Shown here one piece after another: positions 29,943-38,500 of a stretch of 64,000 bases of DNA. Source of the stretch: an uncultured Verrucomicrobiota bacterium (GTDB lineage Bacteria; Verrucomicrobiota; Verrucomicrobiia; Opitutales; Opitutaceae); contig CAIQAB010000017.1 in the NCBI GenBank assembly GCA_903869675.1, positions 248,001 through 312,000 on the forward strand, read 5' to 3'. Numbering within the stretch: position 1 is the stretch's first letter; each line of letters begins with the position of its first letter. The notes beneath the pieces were generated by a model. That model saw only the letters and a list, made by a program, of their open reading frames with translations, was not told where the DNA came from and did no database searches. The translations under genes were made by a program, and so were the position numbers.

Positions 29943-30297
29943 TGCACGAAGAGGAGGCAGGGGGAAGCGGCCGACGAAAAGCAAAAACCCGCAAGAACGG
30001 GCGCCGGAACCAAGGCCCGCAGCCAACAGCCGCTCGAAGAGCTTACGGCCGTCCTAGTTAACCGTGGCCAAAGACCCGGTTTTAATGTCATTCCGAGTTT
30101 CAGAGGAATGGCTAAATCTCGGTTATAAAACCCGATTTACGCCGCGACGTAAGAATAGGCCTGATAGATGTCAGCAGCGGTGCAAACCAGCGGTTTCTTC
30201 GCGAATACGGCCGAAGAAACAGTTAACGGATACGCCCGCCAAAGGAATAAATTCCAGTTGGCCAGTGATGCCGAAATGCTCTATATTTTTATGTAAA
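29943..30297. other. Intergenic region upstream of psd
   Basis: 355 bases without a credible gene, AT-rich at its right end. Two small hairpins are visible: GTTTCTTCG/CGAAGAAAC and CATTCC/GGAATG. Neither has a T tract in the right place for an intrinsic terminator. It presumably carries the psd promoter. Confidence 0.5.
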
Positions 30298-32460
30298 TTA
30301 ACGATAGAGAGCAGTTTGCGGAGCTGGAGCGAGCACGTTGTAAGCGCGGATAGCGGTGCGCCACCAGACCGACAGACGCTCGGCGGGCTGGGACCAAAGA
30401 TCGCGGTGAAGAGCGGCCATGGAATCGGCGTCGAGCAAAAGGGCGAGTTTATCGCGCGGCGTGAGGGCGGCGGGCCCCTCGCGAAGCAGGCGTTCGCGGA
30501 GCGGGGCGAAGCGATTTTCGGCGGCAGGATCGGGAGCGTGGTCGCGTTCGCGCAAGAGGGCGAGATGGACGGCGTTCACGTAGGGGTCGAGCACGGCCTG
30601 CATGAGACCGTAATCCGGAGCGAGCTCGGGCAGGGGCGGGGTGTGGCGGCGGCAGGCCTCGAGGTTGCGGGCAAGGCGGGTGAGCTCAGGGGGCGGGGTG
30701 GTTTCCTCGGGCGTGGCGAGCAGGCGCAGTTTGCGGATAAACTCGCCAGGGGCGAGCTGGCCGGTGACGAGCGACATCGGGATGGCCGTCATCATCCCAA
30801 ACAGAATCGGGGCCAGCCAGGCGGCAAACGCAGGGTCGATCCAAAGGGCGCATACGCCCCAACCCACGCCAAAGACGGTGTGGCCGGCGTGAGTGAGGAT
30901 GGCTTCGCGCCACTCGGGATCACCATCGGCTCCACGACGCTGGGCGACCCAAGCAACTCCACGGCCGGCAAGGGTCAGAAAAATGAACTTGGAGTGAAAC
31001 AACATGAGCACGGGCGCAAGCAGGGTGAAAATCGCAGTCTCGCCGACCGCGCCGCCGATCACCCGCAGCCATCCGCCGAACCGCTCGACCTCGCCTGGAA
31101 TGCGTCGCAGGTCAATAAGGGCGAGAATTTTGGGCAGGAAAAGAAGCCCCATGGTGCCGGCGAAAAGCAGAAGCGCCTGAGACTGGAAATCGAGCCGCAG
31201 ATAGCGCGCAAAGCTATCCACCGGCAGCGGGGTGAGGCCGGTGGAGGCGTAGCGCCAAGCGATGATCGTCGAGACGATCAAGAAGGCCAGCCACAGGGGA
31301 GAGGCGAGGTAGGCGAGGATGCCGAGGGCGAGGTGCAGGCGGTTGGCGGCATGCAGGCCGCGGGCCGTGACGAGCCAAGCGTGCTGGAGGTTGCCCTGCA
31401 GCCAGCGGCGGTCGCGTTTGGCGAAGTCGATCAGGTTGCCTGGGCATTCCTCGTAGCTGCCCTCCAATCCGACCGCGAGCCAGACCGACCAACCGGCGCG
31501 GCGCATGAGGGCCGCCTCGACGTAATCATGGCTCAGGATACGGCCACCAAAGGGCTCGACGCCCGGCAGATCAGGCAGCGAACAGTGCTCGATGAAGGGC
31601 GCGACGCGGATGATGGCGTTGTGGCCCCAGTAGTTCGCCTCACCCTGCTGCCAGAAATTCAGGCCAGCCGCGAAAACCGGTCCGTAGAGCCGCGAGGCGA
31701 ATTGCTGGAGGCGGGCAAAGATGGTCTCACCATTCACCAGCCGCGGGACGGTCTGAATAATGCCGGCGCCAGAGTTTTTCTCCATCAGGCGGACGAGCTT
31801 GGTGATGGCCTCGCCAGTCATGATGCTATCGGCGTCAAGCACGACCATGTAGCGGTAACGCTTGCCCCAGCGGCGGCAGAAATCGGCGAGGTTGCCGGCC
31901 TTTTTGTTCAAGTTGACCCGGCGTTTACGGTAAAAGATACGCCCCCGGGCACCGAGCTGGCGGGTGAGCGCGACCCAGGCTGACTCTTCCTCGATCCAGC
32001 GGTTGGGGTTGGTGGTGTCGCTGAGGATGAAAAAATCGAAGGCCTCGAGCTGGCCGGTGGCCTCGAGGGAGCGGTAGATGACGCGCAGGCCCTCGAGGAT
32101 GCGGGAGGTATCTTCGTTGAAGACCGGCATCACGATCGCGGTCGGGGCGGTGACAGGCAGGGCCTCGTCTTCCGGGGAGAGGGAGTTGAGGATGCGGTTA
32201 GGATCACCCCGGCCCATGCGGCAGAAAAAGCCCACCACGGCCTGGACCGCGCCGAAGGCGACGAGGGAAAAAAGGATGGTGAAGAGGATGAGGTGAAAAA
32301 TCTTCAGGGCGTCGATGGCGTCCACGCGCCAGTGCAGGTCGGCCATCAGCAGCACGGCCGGGCCGGTGAGCAGGAGCGTGAGGCTGGCCACAAGGATGCG
32401 GCGCTGGGTGATGCGGGTGCCGTCGAGTAGGGCGGGATCGAAACGCGGGGAAGCGAACAT
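30298..32460 (-). CDS. opgH: Glucan biosynthesis glucosyltransferase H (OpgH/MdoH-like)
   Basis: A 720-residue inner-membrane GT2 transferase that would polymerise glucose into periplasmic osmoregulated glucans. Two N-terminal membrane segments are followed by the cytosolic GT2 domain (IVMPVFNED, VLDADSIMTGE, HDYVEAALMRRAGW, RDRRWLQGNLQH, the last being the acceptor-site R/QxxRW-type motif). At least five further membrane segments follow. It is shorter than the proteobacterial protein (about 850) because the long N-terminal region is missing. Last gene of an opgG-orf-opgH operon. The ATG at 32460 lies 29 bases after the preceding stop. Confidence 0.9.
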   Translation of the reverse strand: MFASPRFDPALLDGTRITQRRILVASLTLLLTGPAVLLMADLHWRVDAIDALKIFHLILFTILFSLVAFGAVQAVVGFFCRMGRGDPNRILNSLSPEDEALPVTAPTAIVMPVFNEDTSRILEGLRVIYRSLEATGQLEAFDFFILSDTTNPNRWIEEESAWVALTRQLGARGRIFYRKRRVNLNKKAGNLADFCRRWGKRYRYMVVLDADSIMTGEAITKLVRLMEKNSGAGIIQTVPRLVNGETIFARLQQFASRLYGPVFAAGLNFWQQGEANYWGHNAIIRVAPFIEHCSLPDLPGVEPFGGRILSHDYVEAALMRRAGWSVWLAVGLEGSYEECPGNLIDFAKRDRRWLQGNLQHAWLVTARGLHAANRLHLALGILAYLASPLWLAFLIVSTIIAWRYASTGLTPLPVDSFARYLRLDFQSQALLLFAGTMGLLFLPKILALIDLRRIPGEVERFGGWLRVIGGAVGETAIFTLLAPVLMLFHSKFIFLTLAGRGVAWVAQRRGADGDPEWREAILTHAGHTVFGVGWGVCALWIDPAFAAWLAPILFGMMTAIPMSLVTGQLAPGEFIRKLRLLATPEETTPPPELTRLARNLEACRRHTPPLPELAPDYGLMQAVLDPYVNAVHLALLRERDHAPDPAAENRFAPLRERLLREGPAALTPRDKLALLLDADSMAALHRDLWSQPAERLSVWWRTAIRAYNVLAPAPQTALYR

Positions 32461-32489
32461 GGTGCGAAGGGCGAGAGCCGAGAACGGAC

Positions 32490-33080
32490 TCAGTGGGTGA
32501 AGAACCAGGCGGCGGCGAGCAGACCGAGAAAGAGCAGCCAACCGAGGGCGGCGCGGAGCAGGGGCCAGCGGGCGAAGGTTTTCCAAGCCTCGTCGGCGAC
32601 ATTGGCGATGGGGCCGAAATCCATCGGACGGGGAAACATGCTGGTGATCTCGATCTCGGGGCCGGCCTCGATGTAGGCGGCGCGCATCGCCTCGATCAAC
32701 TCGGGCGGCGGCGGCGCGTCGGCCAGAAAATGCTGGGGCCAGCGGGCGGGGACATCGCACAACACGAGAGCGATGCGACCGCGGGTGCCGAGGCGCTCGT
32801 CATCGGGATCCGCGGCATCACCGAGCACGCGCGCGAACCAGGCGTTGGTGCGGCGCTCGGCCTCGCGCATGGCCAAGGCGACCGGGTCGGCGCCGGGGCT
32901 GGCGGCAGCGCGGGCGGACAAAATCACTTCCATGACGAGACGATTCAGAAGAATGCGGCTCTCGATCTGGTGGGCACGGAAGTAACTCTCGACGCGCAGA
33001 AACGCCTCGTCCCAAGCCAATCCAGCGGGATCAATCGAGGCGAACTCAGGCGCGGCGGCGAAGACTGGGGAAGGGTTCAT
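32490..33080 (-). CDS. Tail-anchored protein between opgG and opgH
   Basis: Not recognised as a named family. A 196-residue, mostly helical soluble domain is followed by a single C-terminal membrane segment (GWLLFLGLLAAAWFF), leaving two residues outside. No signal peptide is obvious. The ATG overlaps the opgG stop (ATGA), so its synthesis is coupled to the glucan operon. This suggests it assists glucan synthesis, perhaps by linking OpgH to another component. The N-terminal residues (WDEAFLRVESYFRAHQIES, LLNRLVMEVI) look like a helical interaction domain. Confidence 0.75.
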   Translation of the reverse strand: MNPSPVFAAAPEFASIDPAGLAWDEAFLRVESYFRAHQIESRILLNRLVMEVILSARAAASPGADPVALAMREAERRTNAWFARVLGDAADPDDERLGTRGRIALVLCDVPARWPQHFLADAPPPPELIEAMRAAYIEAGPEIEITSMFPRPMDFGPIANVADEAWKTFARWPLLRAALGWLLFLGLLAAAWFFTH

Positions 33081-34636
33081 TGCAACCAGGTGTAGACCCA
33101 AGTCTCGGAAACCGGCTCATAACCGTCGCGGAGACGCACCCGGAGCTCGACCGGGCGCGGTTTGGCCAGACCCTCGGGCGGGGCCTCGCCCTCGACTTGC
33201 AGGGCGACGCGCCAACCGTCGATGCCGGGGTGGCGGATCAGGGTCTGATGCAGAAGTTTCGCCCCGGGGCCCACGTCGATCTGGGGCGCGAGGTTGTCGG
33301 GGTTGCGCTGGCCGAGACCGGCACCGGCGAAATCTATCCAATAAAGCTGCCCCCAACCCCCGTGCGGCAGGTTGCCGACGCGAGTGGAAACGACGCGGGC
33401 GAGCTTCTCGTCGGCGGGTTGCTCGAGGGACCAGACCATATTGTAGGCGAGGGCGAAGGGCTGGCCGGGGACAGGCTTCTGGTCGGGCACCCAGTAGGCG
33501 ACCATGTTGTCGCCGTATTCGTTGGCGGTGGGCAACTCGGCGAGGCGCACCTGGCCGCCGCCCCAATCGCCGACCGGTTCGATCCAGCAGCTGGGGCGCT
33601 CATGGTAGCGGGCCTCGAAATCCTCATAGGCGGCGATGGACCGCTCGCGTTGGAGCAGACCGAAGCGGAGCGGCTTCACCGCGCGCAAGTCGGTGTTAAC
33701 AATCACGCGGGGGTTTTGCAGCGGCCGCCAGAGCCGGGCGCCGTCGGCGGTGTGAACCAGAAGGCCGTCGGAATCGTGGACTTGGGGACGGGGATCACCG
33801 GAGGGGCGGTCGGAGTTTTTGCCGAACCAGAACATGCTGGTGAGCGGGGCGAAGCCCGGCACGTCGATGGCTTCGCGAGCATGCAGTTCGGCGCGCACCG
33901 CCACGTTGGTGGGGCGGCCGGGATGAATGATGAATTCGTAGGCGCCGGCGATGCGTTTGCTGTCGAGCAGGGCGTAAAGGGTGATGGAGGTAGCGCCGGG
34001 GCGGGGTTTACCGATCCAGAAATCAGTGAACACAGGAAACTCCTCGGGCATTCCGGGCACGCCGGAATCGATGGCCAGGCCGCGGGCGGAGAGACCGTAG
34101 ATCTGGCCGGCACCGAGAGCACGGAAGTAGGAAGCGCCGTGAAACACGATCAGCTCATCGAAGATATCCGGTCGGTTCAGTGGATAATGCAGCCGTAGGC
34201 CGGAGTAACCGAGGGAGGAACGCAGGGAACCGAGTGTGCCGAGTTTTCCATAGTCGAAGAAATCGCGGATGAATGGGATAGTCTGGACGTGGGTGGCGCT
34301 GAATTCGCGAATCTGCACCGCCTCGCGCACCGCGGCGGAGCGGTGGAAAAGATGCAGCTGGAACGGCAGCCCTTCATTGCGCCACAGCGCCTGTTCCGGC
34401 TTAAAACGGATATCGCGGATCTGGTCGTAATTTAGCTCGGCGAGGCGCTTGGGCAACTCGCGGTCGGGCTCTTGGTAAGGCGCGGCCGCGCGGGCGGCGG
34501 CCTGCTGGCGAACGTAGTCGTAGTTGACTTCGAGCTTCTCGATCGCGGCGCGGACTGGGCCGGCGCAGACCACTGCAGCGAGGACGCAGGAAGCGATACG
34601 AGACAAGAAAACGCGGCGGAAGAAACGGATGTTCAC
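33077..34636 (-). CDS. opgG: Periplasmic glucan biosynthesis protein OpgG/MdoG
   Basis: A 519-residue exported beta-sandwich protein required for glucan backbone synthesis and branching. Signal peptide with basic start and hydrophobic core ending PVRAA; then family landmarks YDQIRDIRFKPEQALW, LFHRS, SLGYSGLRLHYPLNR, GASYFRALGAG, YGLSARGLAI, and the acidic DFEARYHERPSCWIEP and GDWGGGQVRLAELPT region near the proposed active site. The start is GTG at 34636, chosen for the signal peptide. First gene of the operon. Confidence 0.92.
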   Translation of the reverse strand: MNIRFFRRVFLSRIASCVLAAVVCAGPVRAAIEKLEVNYDYVRQQAAARAAAPYQEPDRELPKRLAELNYDQIRDIRFKPEQALWRNEGLPFQLHLFHRSAAVREAVQIREFSATHVQTIPFIRDFFDYGKLGTLGSLRSSLGYSGLRLHYPLNRPDIFDELIVFHGASYFRALGAGQIYGLSARGLAIDSGVPGMPEEFPVFTDFWIGKPRPGATSITLYALLDSKRIAGAYEFIIHPGRPTNVAVRAELHAREAIDVPGFAPLTSMFWFGKNSDRPSGDPRPQVHDSDGLLVHTADGARLWRPLQNPRVIVNTDLRAVKPLRFGLLQRERSIAAYEDFEARYHERPSCWIEPVGDWGGGQVRLAELPTANEYGDNMVAYWVPDQKPVPGQPFALAYNMVWSLEQPADEKLARVVSTRVGNLPHGGWGQLYWIDFAGAGLGQRNPDNLAPQIDVGPGAKLLHQTLIRHPGIDGWRVALQVEGEAPPEGLAKPRPVELRVRLRDGYEPVSETWVYTWLQ

Positions 34637-34731
34637 TGGTAGGTGCGAATTTGGTCGCCAGGCAGCATCACAGGGCCGGAACCGACTTGGCAAACGCGGA
34701 CACGCGACGCGCGGCCGGATCAAAACACCAC

Positions 34732-35244
34732 CTAAACCGGCGGGGGGCAGAGGTCCCGCCCAGGCACACGCTTCACCGCGACAAAACGGACCCGCAGCAA
34801 TTCCTCCATCGTCTCACGGAGATCGGCGGGCAGGCGGGCGACGAGGTCGTCGAGCTCCGGCAGCGGAGTGTTTTTCGCGGTATCCTCCGTGGCGAGGTCG
34901 CGGCGGCTAGCCTCTTTACGAGCGGGACGAGGTCCGGATCCCGACGCGGCATCGCGTGAAGCTACCTCTCCACCCATCTGGGCCTCCAACTCCTCCAACG
35001 GCGGACCCTCATCGAACGGCGGAGGGCCCGGGAGGAAGGCGGCAACGGCCTCCTCTTCCCCCACCCCGCCGCCCTCGCCGGATGCAGCAGCGAGCCGATC
35101 GAGGGCTCCACCGGGGGCGCCCATCTGGGCGGCCGAACCACGCGCGGCGGAAGCGGCGAGGGGTAAGCCACGCGGAGGCGGGGCACTGGCGGCGGACGCC
35201 GCGACGTAAGCCACCACTGCGGCATCAAGCCGATCAATCAGGAC
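34732..35244 (-). CDS. dnaX: DnaX tau-specific C-terminal region, reached by -1 frameshift
   Basis: Open reading frame that begins directly beyond the A10 run in dnaX and lies exactly in the -1 frame relative to it. From the run it reads [18 protein letters not shown], an Ala/Pro-rich linker, an acidic stretch and a compact C-terminal end ([20 protein letters not shown]). There is no stop between the run and this frame, and no convincing start codon or ribosome binding site of its own. Joined to dnaX by the shift it would give a tau subunit of about 558 residues, against 389 for the in-frame product. An independent gene is possible but less likely. Confidence 0.75.
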   Translation of the reverse strand, partial: VLIDRLDAAVVAYVAASAASAPPPRGLPLAASAARGSAAQMGAPGGALDRLAAASGEGGGVGEEEAVAAFLPGPPPFDEGPPLEELEAQMGGEVASRDAASGSGPRPARKEASRRDLATEDTAKNTPLPELDDLVARLPADLRETMEELLRVRFVAVKRVPGRDLCPPPV

Positions 35245-36407
35245 TTTTTTTTTTCCTCACCGGGTCCGGGGGACGCGGCGGAAGCGGACAACTCGGCACC
35301 GAGCTGGGTCAATTCCCGCAACAGCGAGTCGATGGCGCGGGCGCGGGAGGCATCGACGGCCTTGAGCAGGGTGACCTCGAGGTTAATCTTATCGGATAGC
35401 CCAAGCTTCACCGCGTCCTCCCCCAAGCGAAGCACGTCAAGCATGCGGGTGAGTTGCTCGGTGGTGAGGGGCACGCCCCCGAGGCGGGCGCTGCGCCCCC
35501 CCTGAGCGATGGCGTCGAGCAGGGCATCGCGGATAAACTCCTGTAAATCGGTGAGCAAGCGGGACAGGTCGCGACCAGAGGCGTCGCATTCGTCCACCAG
35601 GCGCACGAGCTCGACGTGATCCCCGGAGGCAAGGGCGGCCGCGAGAGCGGCGAGTTTATCCGCCGCTACCAGACCGTAGACGTCGAGCACGTCGGGCTCG
35701 TCGATTTTCGTCCCGCAAAACGAAATCATCTGATCGAAAATCGACTGGGCGTCGCGCATGCCGCCATCGGCCATGCGAGCGATGCAGGAAAGGGCACCGG
35801 GCGACACCGTGATGCCCTCGGCGGTGGCGATACGAGCCAGCCGTTCTATGATCAAGGGGGCCGGGATGGGCTTCAGGTCGAAGCGCTGGCAGCGCGAGAC
35901 GATGGTGGGTAAAACCTTTTGCGGGTCAGTCGTAGCGAAGACGAATTTCACGTGCGCGGGCGGCTCCTCCAGGGTCTTGAGCAGGGCATTGAAGGCCGCC
36001 GCGGAGAGCATATGGACCTCGTCGATGATGTAGATTTTAAAACGCCCCTGGGCCGGGGTGTATTGCACGGTCTCGCGCAGGTCGCGAACCTGGTCCACGC
36101 CGTTGTTGGAGGCGCCGTCGATCTCGATCACGTCGAGGTGGGTGCCGGCGGCGATGGATTGGCAGGCCGGGTCGGCGGGATCGAAGTCGGCCTTGGGGCC
36201 GCCGGTGCAATTCAGGGCCTTGGCGAAGATGCGTGCGGTCGAGGTCTTGCCAGTGCCACGCGGGCCGACGAAGAGGTAGGCGTGCGCGATGCGGCCTCGG
36301 GCGATGGCATTGCGGAGGGTGCGGACGACGTGATCCTGACCGACGACGTCGTCAAAGGTCTGCGGACGCCATTTGCGGGCGATGACTTGATAGGCGGCTT
36401 GCGACAC
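35238..36407 (-). CDS. dnaX: DNA polymerase III subunit gamma/tau (short, in-frame product)
   Basis: Clamp-loader AAA+ ATPase. Signatures: [19 protein letters not shown], Walker [15 protein letters not shown], Walker B DEVHMLS, the [10 protein letters not shown] segment and sensor 1 FATTDPQKV, then domain III to about residue 360. Only two cysteines (LNC and PAC) are visible where the zinc module usually has four. The zero frame ends EEKKKS-stop right after a run of ten A (35245-35254 on the plus-strand coordinates), giving 389 residues, equivalent to gamma. Start taken as GTG 36407 (SQAAYQV); earlier in-frame starts exist. Confidence 0.93.
   Translation of the reverse strand: MSQAAYQVIARKWRPQTFDDVVGQDHVVRTLRNAIARGRIAHAYLFVGPRGTGKTSTARIFAKALNCTGGPKADFDPADPACQSIAAGTHLDVIEIDGASNNGVDQVRDLRETVQYTPAQGRFKIYIIDEVHMLSAAAFNALLKTLEEPPAHVKFVFATTDPQKVLPTIVSRCQRFDLKPIPAPLIIERLARIATAEGITVSPGALSCIARMADGGMRDAQSIFDQMISFCGTKIDEPDVLDVYGLVAADKLAALAAALASGDHVELVRLVDECDASGRDLSRLLTDLQEFIRDALLDAIAQGGRSARLGGVPLTTEQLTRMLDVLRLGEDAVKLGLSDKINLEVTLLKAVDASRARAIDSLLRELTQLGAELSASAASPGPGEEKKKS
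35245..35254 (-). promoter_or_regulatory. A10 slippery run of dnaX
   Basis: Ten consecutive A on the coding strand, read as GAA AAA AAA AAG in the zero frame and followed two codons later by TGA. A GAGG directly precedes the run and a small CGGC/GCCG hairpin lies about 14 bases after it. Homopolymer runs of this kind cause transcriptional slippage or ribosomal -1 shifting in other dnaX genes (Thermus, E. coli). Confidence 0.75.
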
Positions 36408-36570
36408 GGGTGAGGCCAAGCAAAGCACGCGCTAACGCGCGAAGCGCAAACCCGAAAACGCGACGCCCGCTGGACGAGGGGCTTGATGGCAACGCCATGG
36501 ATCTCGCAGACCTAGCCAGCAGGCGGGGGCAAGAGGCTTGAGTCGACCACTCCCGCGGAAGCTAAAAAAG

Positions 36571-36668
36571 TGGCCAGGCACTCCACGGCACTGGGAGAAC
36601 GTCGTCACCGTTGCTGCCTTCCGGCCCTGGCGGGGTTCACGCGCCTGCCCATGCATGGCACCTGGCCG
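36571..36668 (-). ncRNA. ffs: Signal recognition particle RNA, small bacterial type (4.5S-like)
   Basis: On the minus strand the conserved SRP domain IV is evident: a GCCAGGGCCGGAAGGCAGCA core with the GGAA tetraloop, flanked by long pairing arms. The ends pair as GGCCAGG (36661-36667) with CCTGGCC (36572-36578), and a run of T follows at once at 36564-36569, acting as terminator. The size of about 97 bases fits the short bacterial form. It lies upstream of dnaX and downstream of the sigma-factor operon. Exact 5' end not determined. Confidence 0.93.
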
Positions 36669-36698
36669 CCGGCACCGTGCGGGGGGGGCGGAAGAGGT

Positions 36699-37229
36699 TC
36701 AACGAGAATCTTTGCCCGGCTCAGGGGGCGGGGCGGTGGGCGGCTCGCCCTCGGGCCGAGCGTCCGGACGGCGACCGGGCTCCGCGCCTTCGCGTCGCTC
36801 GCCGCTCTCGCCGCGCCGGCGCAGACGCTCCTCCATCTTGGCCTTCATACGGGCGCGCTGCTCGGCTTGGAGCACGACGAGTTTTTCGCGCTGCACAGGG
36901 GTCAGCAACTCGCTGACGGCGGCCTCCATTGCCTCAATGATCGCCGTGGTCTGACGAAAACTCTCACGCCGGAGCTGGCGAAGTTCCTCGCCAGTTTTGT
37001 CCATGATGGGGGTGAGGGCGACTTTTTGCTCTTCGGTTAGATCAAGACCGGAGGAATAACGCTTCAACTGCTGCGGACCAAACCCGTCCGGTTGCGCCGC
37101 ATTCGGCTGCGCGGGAGTCTGGGCGCGCGGGGGCAACGGCGGGAAATGCCTGCCGCCGAGCACGCCCACGACTAGACCACAGGCAAAGATGCCCGCGCAA
37201 ACCAGGGAAAGTTTGAGGGTGCGGCTCAT
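36699..37229 (-). CDS. Membrane-anchored periplasmic protein with Spy/CpxP-like helices
   Basis: A 176-residue protein: N-terminal membrane anchor (about 6-26), Pro-rich spacer, a helical stretch (DLTEEQKVALTPIMDKTGEE; LLTPVQREKLVVLQAEQRAR) of the type seen in heavy-metal sensors and CpxP/Spy chaperones, and a charged Arg/Pro-rich tail. It is the last gene of an operon with a sigma factor and a small membrane protein, joined by 4-base overlaps. By position it may sense envelope stress and feed the sigma factor; this is inference. Confidence 0.75.
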   Translation of the reverse strand: MSRTLKLSLVCAGIFACGLVVGVLGGRHFPPLPPRAQTPAQPNAAQPDGFGPQQLKRYSSGLDLTEEQKVALTPIMDKTGEELRQLRRESFRQTTAIIEAMEAAVSELLTPVQREKLVVLQAEQRARMKAKMEERLRRRGESGERREGAEPGRRPDARPEGEPPTAPPPEPGKDSR

Positions 37230-37567
37230 GTTTCCACGGCCTCGAGGAGGCTGCCGACCGGATCGACGTAGGCGTCGGCCAAAGCGGAACTATCCAAGGC
37301 TGCTGCCGCGCCCGTGCTGGCGGGCAAACTGGACCAGATGGTCACCGCGAGGGCCCCGGCGCAGGCGAAACCGAGGGCGCGGGCGGCGAGACGCTCGAAG
37401 GCCGTCCCCCCAAAAAGACCGGAGGACGACCCCAAGGCGGACAGCGCGATCACGCGGGTGGCAAAGCCGGCCGGAGCCTCGACGCCGAGATCGTCCACCG
37501 CACGGGCAGGAGCGCGGCGGGCGGCGGCGGCGAGACGCAGCCAAGGCGTGGCGGGACGGAGTTTCAT
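37226..37567 (-). CDS. Small membrane protein of the sigma operon, anti-sigma candidate
   Basis: 113 residues with a basic N-terminal part (AAAARRAPARAVDDLG) and one clear membrane segment (LGFACAGALAVTIWSSL, about 65-82), then a short extracytoplasmic tail. No zinc-binding anti-sigma motif (HxxxCxxC) is visible. It overlaps both the sigma gene and the next gene by 4 bases. Its position directly after an ECF-type sigma gene is where anti-sigma factors are usually encoded, but homology is not apparent. Confidence 0.65.
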   Translation of the reverse strand: MKLRPATPWLRLAAAARRAPARAVDDLGVEAPAGFATRVIALSALGSSSGLFGGTAFERLAARALGFACAGALAVTIWSSLPASTGAAAALDSSALADAYVDPVGSLLEAVET

Positions 37568-38172
37568 GAGCGTTCCTTTCTACTGAGTTGTTGAAAAAGT
37601 TTTTGCAATTTCCGCCGTGCACGAAAGGCACGGACCTTGATGAGGGTAGTATTCCACCCGGTAATCTCGCGGATTTCGACCAAGGTTTTTTGTTCAAGAT
37701 CAAGCAGTTGCAAGACGAGGCGATCCGGCGGGGCGAGTTGGTCGAGTAGCTTGTGCACCAATTCGTGGGCCGCGAGGGCGTCGCCGGTATCGGCCGCGTC
37801 GTCACGGGTGAGGACTGCGTCGAGCACATCGGCCTCGCCTTGAGAAAGGTCGGCCCAGCGTAACTCGGGCCGGCGCCGTTGGGCGCGCAGGGCGTCGATG
37901 CAGGTCGTCACCGCGATCCGCGATACCCAATGGGCGAGCGGCACCTGCCCCTGATATTGATCGAGGCGCGTGAACATTTTCAGGAAGATATCTTGGGCCA
38001 AATCCTCTTCCCCTCCCCGGCGAGGGAGGCGGGCGCGAACGATGCGGATGACCTGGGGGTAAAGGTGGTCGACGAGGAGTCGTGCGGCCTGCTGATCGCC
38101 GGCGCGGACGCGCGCCAGCCAGCCCTCGACATCGGGCGGCGATTCGTCGTCGGATTCAGCGGGCGGGAGCAT
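37564..38172 (-). CDS. RNA polymerase sigma factor, ECF (sigma-70 family)
   Basis: 202 residues. Region 2 is seen in DLAQDIFLKMFTRLDQYQG, followed by the -10 contact segment HWVSRIAVTTCIDALRAQ; region 4 in LDLEQKTLVEIREITGWN and the recognition helix TTLIKVRAFRARRKLQKL. This is the ECF (RpoE-like) layout without regions 1 and 3. First gene of a three-gene operon with two membrane proteins, so it probably reports on the envelope. The target promoters cannot be told. Confidence 0.93.
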   Translation of the reverse strand: MLPPAESDDESPPDVEGWLARVRAGDQQAARLLVDHLYPQVIRIVRARLPRRGGEEDLAQDIFLKMFTRLDQYQGQVPLAHWVSRIAVTTCIDALRAQRRRPELRWADLSQGEADVLDAVLTRDDAADTGDALAAHELVHKLLDQLAPPDRLVLQLLDLEQKTLVEIREITGWNTTLIKVRAFRARRKLQKLFQQLSRKERS

Positions 38173-38500
38173 GGGGCGATTGAGGGGAGTGCATGCACGA
38201 AACTCAAGACGCGCGGGATGCGCCCCGGTTACGATCGGCTAGACCACGCGAAGGACCGCGCTGCCGCGGGGCGCCACCGCCGGACGCCTTGACTCGCCGC
38301 CAGGGCGGGCGTTTACCTTGGCCCGGATGCAACGCATCGCCCAGGCCCTACGACTTATCTAGACGCACGATCCGCGAGACCGCGCGAGCGGTTGATTGTG
38401 CGTCCCCTTCCCGCCTGAATCCCCGCCCCGGACCACTCTGGGATCGCGAGTTTTTCCTCCACCCTATAGTTCGTATCCATCCGCTTATCTTTTTCCGTCC
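38173..38500 (+). promoter_or_regulatory. leuA upstream region with possible leader peptide and hairpin
   Basis: A 328-base gap. It holds a 12-codon frame at 38327-38362 (ATG to TAG) encoding MQRIAQALRLI, whose last codons include CTA and CTT leucine codons, rare in this GC-rich sequence, and an ATC isoleucine. Immediately after its stop, ACGCACGATC (38363-38372) pairs with GATTGTGCGT (38394-38403). This layout resembles a branched-chain-amino-acid attenuator, but no T-rich terminator follows the stem. Confidence 0.4.

Noticed and set aside
34732-35217. Independent 161-residue hypothetical gene after dnaX
   Set aside because: No start signal, exact -1 frame of dnaX and direct continuation from the A10 run; treated as the tau C-terminus.
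36432-36656. Short minus frame across the dnaX-ffs gap
   Set aside because: It overlaps the SRP RNA core, which explains the conservation better.
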